From assembly GCA_947476475.1 (NCBI GenBank), contig CANJQT010000035.1, positions 1 through 33,208 of the forward strand: 33,208 bases of DNA, in the 5' to 3' direction. Both the position numbers and the translations under genes were made by a program. The notes under the pieces were generated by a model, which was not told where the DNA came from, searched no databases, and saw nothing but the letters and a program-made list of their open reading frames with translations. Source of the stretch: Paracoccaceae bacterium. Its GTDB lineage: Bacteria > Pseudomonadota > Alphaproteobacteria > Rhodobacterales > Rhodobacteraceae. Shown here in pieces: positions 17,264 through 25,487 of the stretch (within the stretch, counting starts at the first letter, position 1; every line of letters begins with the position of its first letter).

Positions 17264-17848
17264 ATGACGTCGCATCACAGAGACCCTGGGTTGGCTTTTG
17301 GGACCCATCCTCGCTCTTCAACGGGTCGAGAGGAGCTCCGGCTCCGCGAAGCTGGCGGGGCAGGGCAGGCTGTATCCGAGGGTACGTCGAGGGATGCTCT
17401 TCTTGGCATCCCACACCCACCGCGCCCGACGACAGGCGGTCGCATCTTGAGCGTCCGGGTCTCCCGGGAGGAGGCGCAGGCCTTCGATGCCGCGATTGAG
17501 GCTGCCGGGTTTGCATCGCGATCCGAGGCGCTGCGGTCACTGGTGCGCGGGGCAGGGGGAGCGGTCGCACCGCTGCCGGAGGAGACTGAGCTTCTCGCCG
17601 GGCTGGCGCGCGAATTGCACAAGATCGGGGTCAACGTGAACCAGATCGCGCTGGCCGCGAACCGCCGCCAGATCGCTCTGATGCGTGCCGAATGGGACGA
17701 GATCGGCCAATTGCGAAAACTCCTTCCAGAGCTTCGACTGGCAATCGGTCGGTTGATCGGCCTGCGGCGGCAGGCGGGGCGCGCGCCTCTGGGTGTGGCC
17801 GGATCGGGGGCGAGTCCTGGGACGGAGAAGGAGGGTCGCGATGCGTGA
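17264..17848 (+). CDS. mobC: MobC-like relaxosome accessory protein
   Basis: About 194 residues. A ribbon-helix-helix-like stretch (RILSVRVSREEAQAFDAAIE, then 'GFASRSEALRSLVRG') is followed by the MobC-type helix 'LARELHKIGVNVNQIALAANR'. MobC proteins bind near the transfer origin and help the relaxase open and nick DNA. The frame opens at 17186, but the ATG at 17264 has GAGG about seven bases before it. The first 55 residues are low-complexity and rich in G, R, S and P. The stop at 17846-17848 overlaps the relaxase start by eight bases, so the two are coupled. The symbol reflects family resemblance. Confidence 0.8.
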   Translation: MTSHHRDPGLAFGTHPRSSTGREELRLREAGGAGQAVSEGTSRDALLGIPHPPRPTTGGRILSVRVSREEAQAFDAAIEAAGFASRSEALRSLVRGAGGAVAPLPEETELLAGLARELHKIGVNVNQIALAANRRQIALMRAEWDEIGQLRKLLPELRLAIGRLIGLRRQAGRAPLGVAGSGASPGTEKEGRDA

Positions 17849-19955
17849 TCCGGTCGGTCTCGCCCTTTCCCGGCGACCGGGACTTGCCGAAGCTCTGATC
17901 GGCGAGATCGGTCTGACCCGTGGCGCCGGGCGTGTCCGGTCTTCGAGCGCAGGCTGGGGCGAAGGGCGTAGCGGCGTCTCCGCATCCTCAAAGGCGCGGA
18001 CGATGTGGCAGCTCGCGCAGTCGTCCAATGCCGTGGTGCTGAAGAAGATCGCCCGGGGCGGGACCGGCACGGAGCAGTCACTCAAAGTTCAGATGGCCTA
18101 TCTCTTCGGCAAGGCCGAAGGACTCTTCGGAAACATGGTCGGACACGACCCGGAGGCGCGGTCGCTCTCGGACGAAGAGCGGCTCGCCATTGCAGACGAC
18201 TGGTCGGCAGGATGGCGCGGGAGCCCTAAGAACGGTCAGACGACACATCTCCTGATCTCCTTCCCGGCCTTCGTGAAGCCGGCCAAGGCGCAGATCATCG
18301 CCGAGGCCTGGGCGGCCGAGATGTTCCAATCGGGTGCGCATCAGAACGACGAATGGGCCTACGTGGCAGCACTCCATACCGACCGCTCGCATCCACATGT
18401 CCACATCGTCGTCAACAACCGGGGGCTCGTGAACAGGTCCTGGTTCTTCATGGCGAAGGAGCATGCGTTCAATCTCGCGATGATGAAGGAACGGCTTGCC
18501 GGGATCGCGGAAGAGGAGGGGGTCTATCTCGACTGCTCTTCCCGGCGGGATAGGGGCATCCTGAGCTATGGCGCGAGCCGTGCCGAGATCGAGCGGGCGC
18601 GGCGCGAAGAACGCATGCCCCGTGAGATCCCTTACAGCGGGGTCGTGCTCGAAGCCGCGCTCGCTGAGGTTCATGCCAACGCGGCGGTGCTGAAGGATCT
18701 CGCCATGCTGGCCGAGCTTGGCGGGTTGGCCAAAGCCGCAGAGCGGATGCGTGAGGCAAGCGCGGTGCTCGCGCGCGGCGGTGTCATCCAGCCGCTGATG
18801 GATGTTCCGGAGAAAATTGAAGGAGGATCGCCCATGGCGGGAGCGAAGGACGGACGTGAGGTCGACGATCGCGAGCGGAGCGGTTTGGCCGTTCCCGCCG
18901 GGGCCCTTGTAGCGAAGTCCCAGGAAGAGCGAGCGGGAGATCAGGACGAACTTGGCCGTGGCCTGCAGGGTCAAGCCAGCGATGCCATCATGCCGACCTC
19001 ACGAAGGGGTCTTGAGACCCACTTCTCGTCCTGGCTCGCCCGGACCGAGGACAAGATCGCATCCCTGCCGCCCGAGCGGCAGGCACCGCTCTGGCGGGAA
19101 CTCCGGGACATCGCTTCGGATGTCGTGCGCACGCTCGGCGACAGCCGCGGTGCGGAACTTATGACCCGCGATCCGGTGTCGCGGCTGCATGGCGCCCAGT
19201 TGGAAGAACGCGAGGATGGCCGCGCGATGTTGAAGATCGGCGCGGACCAGCGCGACATGGACAAAGGTGAGGCCGCGGACTTGAAGTCTGCACTGCGCGC
19301 AGCTGCGGTTGAGACGGGGATCGATCCTGCACGGCTGGAGGGGCGTCTCGCCCGGCCAGCTCCGAGCGCATTCCAGGAGCGAGAGCGGGTGACCGCTGAC
19401 CTGCGGGACATGGCGGAGCGCGCGAGGCTGGATCTCTCGACCGAGGACGGGCGGACCACGGCTGCGCGCCGGGTCGATGCGTTCTATGAGAAGGCCGCCC
19501 GGATCCTCGACAAGGCGCTTGGGCTCGATCGTGCAGCCGAGGTGGCACCTGGTCTGCCCCGCGCGCTCAAGTCCATGGCCGAGGTGCGATCCGACGCCGG
19601 ACAGCTGCGGTTCGAGAGCGACACACAGGCTGCCGCCTTCGCCGGCGATATGGCGGCGCGCTACGGCAAGACCGCGATCGAGGACCTGGCCCGCGGCAAA
19701 GATGATGCCCTGAAGCGGGACTTCCCCGACCCCGCCACCCGTTTGGCAGTCGCCCGCGCCATCATGACAGTCGCGACTGTCCACGAGACTGCTGGCCTCT
19801 CGCTCGTCGAGGCGCAGCGGGGCATGCGCCACTGGGAAGAGCGGGTGAAGGAGACGGAGGCCGGGCGTCAGGCCGATGCCGATCGTAAGTCCGGCCAGAC
19901 TCCCGACCGCGAGCGCCAGCTCTCCCGAGATCGCAACCGCGACCGTGAGCTCTGA
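17841..19955 (+). CDS. Conjugative relaxase (VirD2/MobA-like)
   Basis: A 704-residue relaxase. The N-terminal third holds the metal-binding three-histidine motif: HTDRSHPHVHIVVNNRG with H179, H184, H186 and H188. Upstream is 'VQMAYLFGKAEG', a candidate tyrosine region. The enzyme nicks the transfer origin, stays bound to the 5' end and pilots the strand into the recipient. The C-terminal half (after about 330) is highly charged and mostly helical, ending in an arginine/aspartate-rich tail. The longer frame starts at 17793, but the ATG at 17841 has AGGAGGG five bases before it. This start overlaps the mobC stop. I cannot assign the MOB class with certainty; a MOBP/MOBQ-type fold is likely. The coupling protein gene follows eight bases later. 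Confidence 0.87.
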   Translation: MRDPVGLALSRRPGLAEALIGEIGLTRGAGRVRSSSAGWGEGRSGVSASSKARTMWQLAQSSNAVVLKKIARGGTGTEQSLKVQMAYLFGKAEGLFGNMVGHDPEARSLSDEERLAIADDWSAGWRGSPKNGQTTHLLISFPAFVKPAKAQIIAEAWAAEMFQSGAHQNDEWAYVAALHTDRSHPHVHIVVNNRGLVNRSWFFMAKEHAFNLAMMKERLAGIAEEEGVYLDCSSRRDRGILSYGASRAEIERARREERMPREIPYSGVVLEAALAEVHANAAVLKDLAMLAELGGLAKAAERMREASAVLARGGVIQPLMDVPEKIEGGSPMAGAKDGREVDDRERSGLAVPAGALVAKSQEERAGDQDELGRGLQGQASDAIMPTSRRGLETHFSSWLARTEDKIASLPPERQAPLWRELRDIASDVVRTLGDSRGAELMTRDPVSRLHGAQLEEREDGRAMLKIGADQRDMDKGEAADLKSALRAAAVETGIDPARLEGRLARPAPSAFQERERVTADLRDMAERARLDLSTEDGRTTAARRVDAFYEKAARILDKALGLDRAAEVAPGLPRALKSMAEVRSDAGQLRFESDTQAAAFAGDMAARYGKTAIEDLARGKDDALKRDFPDPATRLAVARAIMTVATVHETAGLSLVEAQRGMRHWEERVKETEAGRQADADRKSGQTPDRERQLSRDRNRDREL

Positions 19956-19963
19956 GGCAGTTG

Positions 19964-21880
19964 ATGGTCCTCGCCCTCCGTCTCGCCCTCGGCGCCGTCG
20001 CCGGTCTCATCGTGGGTCTCCTGATCGGCGGTCTCTACGTGACCTGGAAACTGGGTCAGCCCTTGAACACGGGCGATCCTCTCATCCTCCTCACGGGTTT
20101 CCCCGGCTGGCGTCAGGCGAGCACGGAACCCTGGTTCACCGGCTGGATCATCGTCGCAGCATCAAGCCTAGCCTTCTTCTTGCTCGCGCTGCTTCTGAGC
20201 TTCACCGCGCGGCTCACGGAATATGGCCAGGCGCATTTCCAGAGCAGGGCCGAGATGAAGCGCAACGGCCTCCTGAAGCCCCTCGGTGCCGGGCTCGTCT
20301 TCGGCAAGCTCGGGAAACCATCTTCCCGAAAGCCCTTCGTCGCGGCCGAGTTCGAGAAGTTCCCGCATTGCCTCGTCGTGGCACCGACCCGTGCGGGCAA
20401 GGGCGTGGGCTATGTCATCCCGAACACGCTCCTCTTCCCGGGAAGTGCGGTCATCCTCGATGTGAAAGGCGAGATCTTCGAGGCGACCTCGCGGCACCGG
20501 CAGGCGCAGGGCGATCGGATCTTCCGCTTCGCACCCTTTGATTTCGAGAACGCGACGCACCGCTACAACCCGCTTGAGCGCGTCGCGCGGATCGAGAACC
20601 CCGAGCAGCGCTACACGGAACTCGCAAAGATCGCCGACTACTTCCTCACCGTCTCCGACAAGGGCGCTGCGAGCGATTTTTTGATGGAGGGGAGGGAGCT
20701 CTTCGTGGCCGCTGGCCTCCTCGCCATCGAACGGGGCCGACCGACACTCGGCGAGGTGAGCCGCATCCTTTATGCCAACGGCGCGACGCAGGGTGAGTAT
20801 TCTGCCCATGCCGAGGAAGTTCGCCACGGAGCGGCGCGCAATACGTTCCGGAAGTTCGCGGGCTACAGTGACCGGACGCTGTCCTCGCATGCCTCGGTCC
20901 TCGGCGGTGCGGGGATGAGTCTCTGGAACAACCCGGCGGTCGATCGGGCGACCTCGGCCAATGACATTTCCTTCGGGACCCTGCGGAAGGTTCCACAGAC
21001 GATCTATGTGGCCGTCAATGCGGATGACATCCGCACTCTGTCGCCGCTGATCCGACTCTTCTTCGGTGAGCTCATCGCGACCCTGCGCAGTAGTCTGCCT
21101 GACTCGAAATCAGAACCATGGCCGGTGATGATCCTGCTCGACGAATTCGACCAGCTCGGGCCGATGCCCATCGTCGAGCAGGCTCTGAAACAGCTCGCCG
21201 GCCATGGCACGCGGGTGTCGATCATCACCCAGTCGGTTCCGGGTCTCGACAACATCTATGGCGAGAACGTCCGGCTCTCGCTCGAGTCCGCTGCCGGCAT
21301 GAAGCTCTATCTCAGCCCCAATGAAAAGAAGACCGCCCAAGAGGTTTCCGACGCGCTCGGGAAGACCACCAAGCTCGCCACGTCAGACAGCTATTCTCGC
21401 GATGCGTCACTCCTGACACGGCGATCCCTGTCCCGCCGGATGGAAGAGCGGCCCCTGATGTCGCCCGACGAGGTCAAAAAGCTCGACGCCAATGTCGCGA
21501 TCCTGATCCCGGAGCGCCAGCAGCCGCTTCGGATCCGGCGGGTTGTTTACTACGAGGATGCCGTGTTCCGGGCGATCTACGAGGCCCAGGCGGGGCCGCT
21601 TCCCTACCCGGCACGGCAGGACCCGGAGGTGGCTTTGTTGCGGGCGGAGGTGGCAGCGCTGAGGCAGTCTATGGGTGTGGGGATGAAGGGGGTCGTTGCA
21701 TATAGGTCAGGGGACGAGGGTGGGATCGCGGCGGATGTTGTGGACGCTTCAACTGATCGATCGGCTGTCTCCGAGGACGAAGGTCAGATGGAAAAGGCCG
21801 GAGAAGTGATCGCCAGGATGCGCGCGTTTGACGAGGTGCTTTCCGCCAGTGAGAGGGTTTCTGAGGTTGCCGCCAACTGA
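19964..21880 (+). CDS. traG: Type IV coupling protein (VirD4/TraG)
   Basis: A 638-residue inner-membrane ATPase that links the relaxosome to a type IV secretion channel. Two N-terminal membrane segments are visible: 'LALGAVAGLIVGLLIGGLYV' near 7-27 and 'GWIIVAASSLAFFLLALLL' near 62-82. Walker A is APTRAGKGVG at 140-149 with K146, and Walker B is MILLDEFDQLG at 389-399. 'VIPNTLLFPGSAVILDVKGE' follows Walker A as usual in this family. TTG at 19961 could also start, but the ATG at 19964 has GAGG seven bases upstream. It forms one unit with mobC and the relaxase. No other type IV secretion gene is visible, so self-transfer cannot be judged. The frame stays open for 38 codons beyond the stop (see 21881-21997). 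Confidence 0.92.
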   Translation: MVLALRLALGAVAGLIVGLLIGGLYVTWKLGQPLNTGDPLILLTGFPGWRQASTEPWFTGWIIVAASSLAFFLLALLLSFTARLTEYGQAHFQSRAEMKRNGLLKPLGAGLVFGKLGKPSSRKPFVAAEFEKFPHCLVVAPTRAGKGVGYVIPNTLLFPGSAVILDVKGEIFEATSRHRQAQGDRIFRFAPFDFENATHRYNPLERVARIENPEQRYTELAKIADYFLTVSDKGAASDFLMEGRELFVAAGLLAIERGRPTLGEVSRILYANGATQGEYSAHAEEVRHGAARNTFRKFAGYSDRTLSSHASVLGGAGMSLWNNPAVDRATSANDISFGTLRKVPQTIYVAVNADDIRTLSPLIRLFFGELIATLRSSLPDSKSEPWPVMILLDEFDQLGPMPIVEQALKQLAGHGTRVSIITQSVPGLDNIYGENVRLSLESAAGMKLYLSPNEKKTAQEVSDALGKTTKLATSDSYSRDASLLTRRSLSRRMEERPLMSPDEVKKLDANVAILIPERQQPLRIRRVVYYEDAVFRAIYEAQAGPLPYPARQDPEVALLRAEVAALRQSMGVGMKGVVAYRSGDEGGIAADVVDASTDRSAVSEDEGQMEKAGEVIARMRAFDEVLSASERVSEVAAN

Positions 21881-21997
21881 GCAAGGATCCAGCAGTTGCG
21901 TGAGGGGCGGGAAGCTGACCGAAGGCAGCGCAGGATGGTGATCGCAGCAATCCCAGGAGAGCAGCTATACATGCTGGTTGCAGCGGCCAATTGCTAG
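21881..21997 (+). other. In-frame open continuation after the coupling-protein stop
   Basis: After the TGA at 21878-21880 the same frame continues for 38 codons to a TAG at 21995-21997. It reads like protein: an arginine/glutamate-rich helix (QQLREGREADRRQRR) followed by 'MVIAAIPGEQLYMLVAAANC'. This could be a former C-terminal tail cut off by a nonsense mutation, or chance. The rest of the gap to 22147 shows no gene and no clear terminator. Confidence 0.3.
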
Positions 21998-22147
21998 GCA
22001 CTTCGCAGGGAAGGAGAGCTGCCCGATGCGGATGCGACACGGCGCTGTCGCGTTACGGAAAACCATGCGTCTACAAACATAGAGCGCCAAGCAGTTTCTG
22101 CTGATAGAGATCATGGCGGCGCATCAAGCAGGTTAATCTTATGCGGG

Positions 22148-23281
22148 CTATGGTTCCTCCTTGGTTCCTACCATATTGCTTCCGTTCACGACGGTGGAGA
22201 CTATCTCTAGCCTTGGTTGGTAGGATTCCAATTCCGAAGTGAGCTCGCCGAGGCGCGCTCTGAGCGTGGCTCTGTCGCCGATCGGTACGGGTACCGACGC
22301 GCCCGGTGCCCCCGACAAGGCGGCAATAATTTGATCACGTTCGTCTTCAAGTTCTCGGACCCTTGCCCGAGTCTCGATAGCTTTCACGGCTTCATTCTGC
22401 TTTTTTCGAGCGCGAACGTCGTCCTGCAGACTCTTCTCGACCTGATCGACTCCTGCTTTGATTTCTGGGAGTCGCTCTCCCGCGAACCGCAGGAACTGGC
22501 CGAACTCATAGATGTGGAAATCTTGATCCGAACCAGCTTGGAACTCCTCTATCAGCTCTGGGCGAGGACCCAGCTTCCGACCTTTGTGAATCCACCACCA
22601 GTCTTCCTTGGTATCATCTGAAATGAAAATGATTGGCCGCTTGTCGGACTTTGCTTTGCCGATCATGTCCTTCCAAATGATCAGATCACCGTACTTGTCG
22701 AACTCGCCGACATCCTTTTTCGCGTCCTTATATCCAGGTGGGATCTTCTTCGCATAGCGATCGTCGCCCTCTTTTTTAAGTGCGGCCAGCTGCTCCGGTT
22801 TCCATTTATCACCAACTCGACTACCCAATAGTTGCGTCAAGCGCGTGACGGCGGCCGCGATATCCTCGGTCGGGTGTGAAGCCCGCGACGTTTCCATTCG
22901 GGCGCGAAAGTCTGTCGAGAACATATCCAAGGCAGCCAGCTCTTTAGGCACGCTTATCGTGGGATGAGCGCGTAGTTGCCTTAGCCGCTCGCGCGCCTTC
23001 TCGATCGTTGCTTCCTGATCCTTGATTAAGATGTCGTAGGCATCCTGCGCGCCAAGCTCGACATCCAGGCGATTGCGATGAAATTCCAAACCAACCTGAT
23101 ATGGAATCCATAGAGATTCCTTTAGCGCGTCAAACAACCGCAAGAGTTCTTCGCGAACCGCCGCCGGGTGACGAAGACAGTGCAACAGGACATTCGCATC
23201 GGGAACAAATAAGGCGTTGTCCCACAACGCTGAGGCCTCGGCCGCCGACTTTGGGTACCAACCTGGATATTTTTCTCTCAT
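22148..23281 (-). CDS. PIN-like nuclease domain protein
   Basis: A 377-residue protein with a PIN-like (PIN_8 type) nuclease domain at the N-terminus. Acidic active-site candidates are D28 in VPDANVLL, E66 in 'YQVGLEFHRNR', D199 in 'KYGDLIIWKDM' and D222-D223 in 'IIFISDDTKEDWWW'. PIN domains are Mg-dependent RNases or nucleases. The last 130 residues form a charged probable coiled coil ('VEKSLQDDVRARKKQNEAVK' onwards). A GTG at 23287 overlaps the upstream stop as GTGA. The ATG at 23281 is better served by GGAG five bases upstream and is chosen here. It is the last gene of the eight-gene minus-strand run. Attack on RNA or DNA during infection would fit, but is inferred. Confidence 0.82.
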   Translation of the reverse strand: MREKYPGWYPKSAAEASALWDNALFVPDANVLLHCLRHPAAVREELLRLFDALKESLWIPYQVGLEFHRNRLDVELGAQDAYDILIKDQEATIEKARERLRQLRAHPTISVPKELAALDMFSTDFRARMETSRASHPTEDIAAAVTRLTQLLGSRVGDKWKPEQLAALKKEGDDRYAKKIPPGYKDAKKDVGEFDKYGDLIIWKDMIGKAKSDKRPIIFISDDTKEDWWWIHKGRKLGPRPELIEEFQAGSDQDFHIYEFGQFLRFAGERLPEIKAGVDQVEKSLQDDVRARKKQNEAVKAIETRARVRELEDERDQIIAALSGAPGASVPVPIGDRATLRARLGELTSELESYQPRLEIVSTVVNGSNMVGTKEEP

Positions 23282-23283
23282 GA

Positions 23284-23814
23284 TCACTCCAGCCAGGCCA
23301 GGTTCTCAATGCCAAGTCTTTGTGCAGCCTCTCTAACAAGGTTGCGCGATCGTTCTGCCTCGGTCTTCCCGCTCTCGAGTAGAACGACACCGAACGGAGT
23401 GAATAAGTTTTGCGCGCTCGCGCGCTCGAAGACCGCCATTAGGATTGACTTCCAATCACGGCTTCTCCCCCAGCCGATGATCCGACCGTCCTCAGTCCGC
23501 CGTCCATGTGGCTTCACATAGACGTGAACGGCGCGATCGGCGGGCGTAAGTCCGAGTAAGCGCCAGACTTCACTCTCATTTAAGGATAACCGCGCCTTGA
23601 CATAGGGCTTCACAAGAGAATCTTTAATATATACGCGCACCCTTCGGGCATCCATCACATGTGCAAGTTGTCCGCCGATTGACGCGTCCCGCGTCCAGAG
23701 CTCATAGTAGCGCGCCCGCTCGACATCTTGGAGTGACATCCAGCCGAGGTCATCACATTGCTGCCATAGCTTGTCCCTCAGGTTGTCACGCAGGGCAGTC
23801 GAGATGGATGTCAT
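23284..23814 (-). CDS. Unrecognised 176-residue protein of the MORC/R-M operon
   Basis: I do not recognise this family. The protein is basic and soluble, with no signal peptide or membrane segment. Its first third is helical ('LRDNLRDKLWQQCDDLGW'), the middle has beta-like 'RVRVYIKDSLVKPYVKARL', and there is a conspicuous 'HVYVKPHGRRTEDGRIIGWG' followed by 'RSRDWKSILMAVFERA'. Its ATG overlaps the helicase stop (ATGA), and its stop overlaps the GTG of the PIN gene (GTGA). This means it is made in step with both and is probably a structural or adaptor subunit. Tight placement argues that it is real despite lacking a known domain. Confidence 0.75.
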   Translation of the reverse strand: MTSISTALRDNLRDKLWQQCDDLGWMSLQDVERARYYELWTRDASIGGQLAHVMDARRVRVYIKDSLVKPYVKARLSLNESEVWRLLGLTPADRAVHVYVKPHGRRTEDGRIIGWGRSRDWKSILMAVFERASAQNLFTPFGVVLLESGKTEAERSRNLVREAAQRLGIENLAWLE

Positions 23815-25487
23815 TGAATTCCGCCCCTGTTGTGAGGTGGTGGAAAATCGAAAGCCGGTAGTTCCAGTGTCGGATCACCCTCGCGAGTGAACAGATCGGC
23901 CTGGTCCTTCATCCAATCGAGCATGAATGTGCCGGCGCCCTCGTCACGGAACTGAATAACGCCTGGCAGACGCAACCGCTCGACGTCCCCTCGGACGGCC
24001 TTCTCAAGCTCGACAACCTCCGCGAGGCGGCGCAGGTCGCTGACGAAATCGAGAACGACAACCTTCTTCTTCCTGGGGCTGATGCGCAGTCCCCGACCCA
24101 ATTGCTGCACAAAGATCCGACGGCTGTGCGTGACGCGCATGAAAACGATCATGTCAACGTCAGGCACGTCGACGCCTTCGTTGAACAGGTCACGAGTGGT
24201 GACAGCGTCGAGCGAGCCCTTTCGAAAAGCCGCCATGGTCCGATCACGTTCCCGAGGCGTCATGTCGCCCGTAATCGGCTCAGCGCGAAAACCGAACAGC
24301 CTCAGCATGGCCGCGAAGCTTTTGGCGTGGGTCACAGAGGAACAGAATATTATCGCCGAGCGTCGGACTTCCTTGTCGAAGGTATCCCGGATCGCCCGCG
24401 CCGCCTCCTCATCGCGTGTTGGCAGCAGCAAGAGCTTGTTGAGCTGCGTGATCGAATAGCTGTTGCGCGAGTGTGATCGCACAAACGACCAGTCGATGTT
24501 GTCCGCAAGCAGCCGGTAATCCGCCTCACAGAGAAATCCCCGACTCAGGCCCTCGGCGATACCGATCCGAACGACGGGTGGGCCTAGCAAGTGGTCGATA
24601 TCATAGCCGTCGCCCCTCCAAGGGGTGGCCGTGACACCACCGATCATCGCCTCCGACATTTTATCCGTCACCCGGCGGAAGGTGTCGGAGCCGACATGGT
24701 GTGCCTCGTCGATCATCACGACCCCGAAGTCAGGTAGGTCATCGAGGCGAGACACAGCGCCTTGAACGGTCGCGAACGTGATCCCATTCCACTCGCTCGG
24801 AAACTCGCCACCGATCAGGCGGTGCGTCGGAACCCATTTTGGAAGCTGATCCCAAAATGCCCTCTGCAACTGATCGACCAACTCCCTCGTGCCGGCGAGT
24901 ACCAATGCCCGGCCCCCGGGTATCGCCTCATCGCGAAAGAGCTGAGCGATGCTCTCCGCCAAGACGACCGTCTTTCCAAGTCCGGTCGCGAGAACGACCT
25001 GTCCGCGGCCTGTTTCGCGCAGTGACCCGACAAATCGATCCACCGCCTCGAGCTGATAGTCGCGGAGATCGCGTCTGCTGGGCGGATATTCCGGGCTACG
25101 CCTCGCCATCTCCAGCAAGGTTGTCGGCTCAAGAATACCAATCTCGATGCCTAACGCGGCCCAACGGCGAACTGACGTCTGCATCGCGGGCCCAGCACGA
25201 CGACTTGTAGCAACGTAAAGCCGATCAGCCTGATAGTAACGCGCCGCTTCACCGACCTGATCCACAGCCGCCGGCGACGGATAGCCGCCGGTTGTGAATT
25301 TGCACTGGATTACCCACAACTCAGAGTTCTTGACCCCGAGGACGTCGGCGCCAGCATCACCAGAACCGCCAATGAGTCTGACATCCTCAAACCCGTTGCA
25401 CACCAACAGCCGAGCAACATCCCGCTCGAAGGCTTGCCATGGCCCCCTTAGCAGTCGCTGGGTGTGAAGGAAGGGCTCTGCTGTCAC
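23811..25487 (-). CDS. SF2 helicase with N-terminal Mrr-like nuclease domain
   Basis: The chosen start gives 558 residues. Residues 15-100 form a restriction-endonuclease-like (Mrr_cat type) domain with E21, the GSGDAGADV loop with D48, and QCK at 61-63. This matches the D...QxK form of the PD-(D/E)XK site. The helicase follows, with ATGLGKT at 167-173, DEAH at 260-263, TATPWR near 287-292 and QQLGRGLR near 461-468. Together it should move on or remodel DNA and cut it. The frame opens at a TTG (25523), but the GTG at 25487 overlaps the stop of the ATPase gene as GTGA, the same coupling seen elsewhere in this operon, so I prefer it. The stop forms ATGA with the next gene. It is the likely motor and nuclease partner of the GHKL ATPase. 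Confidence 0.88.
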   Translation of the reverse strand: MTAEPFLHTQRLLRGPWQAFERDVARLLVCNGFEDVRLIGGSGDAGADVLGVKNSELWVIQCKFTTGGYPSPAAVDQVGEAARYYQADRLYVATSRRAGPAMQTSVRRWAALGIEIGILEPTTLLEMARRSPEYPPSRRDLRDYQLEAVDRFVGSLRETGRGQVVLATGLGKTVVLAESIAQLFRDEAIPGGRALVLAGTRELVDQLQRAFWDQLPKWVPTHRLIGGEFPSEWNGITFATVQGAVSRLDDLPDFGVVMIDEAHHVGSDTFRRVTDKMSEAMIGGVTATPWRGDGYDIDHLLGPPVVRIGIAEGLSRGFLCEADYRLLADNIDWSFVRSHSRNSYSITQLNKLLLLPTRDEEAARAIRDTFDKEVRRSAIIFCSSVTHAKSFAAMLRLFGFRAEPITGDMTPRERDRTMAAFRKGSLDAVTTRDLFNEGVDVPDVDMIVFMRVTHSRRIFVQQLGRGLRISPRKKKVVVLDFVSDLRRLAEVVELEKAVRGDVERLRLPGVIQFRDEGAGTFMLDWMKDQADLFTREGDPTLELPAFDFPPPHNRGGIQ

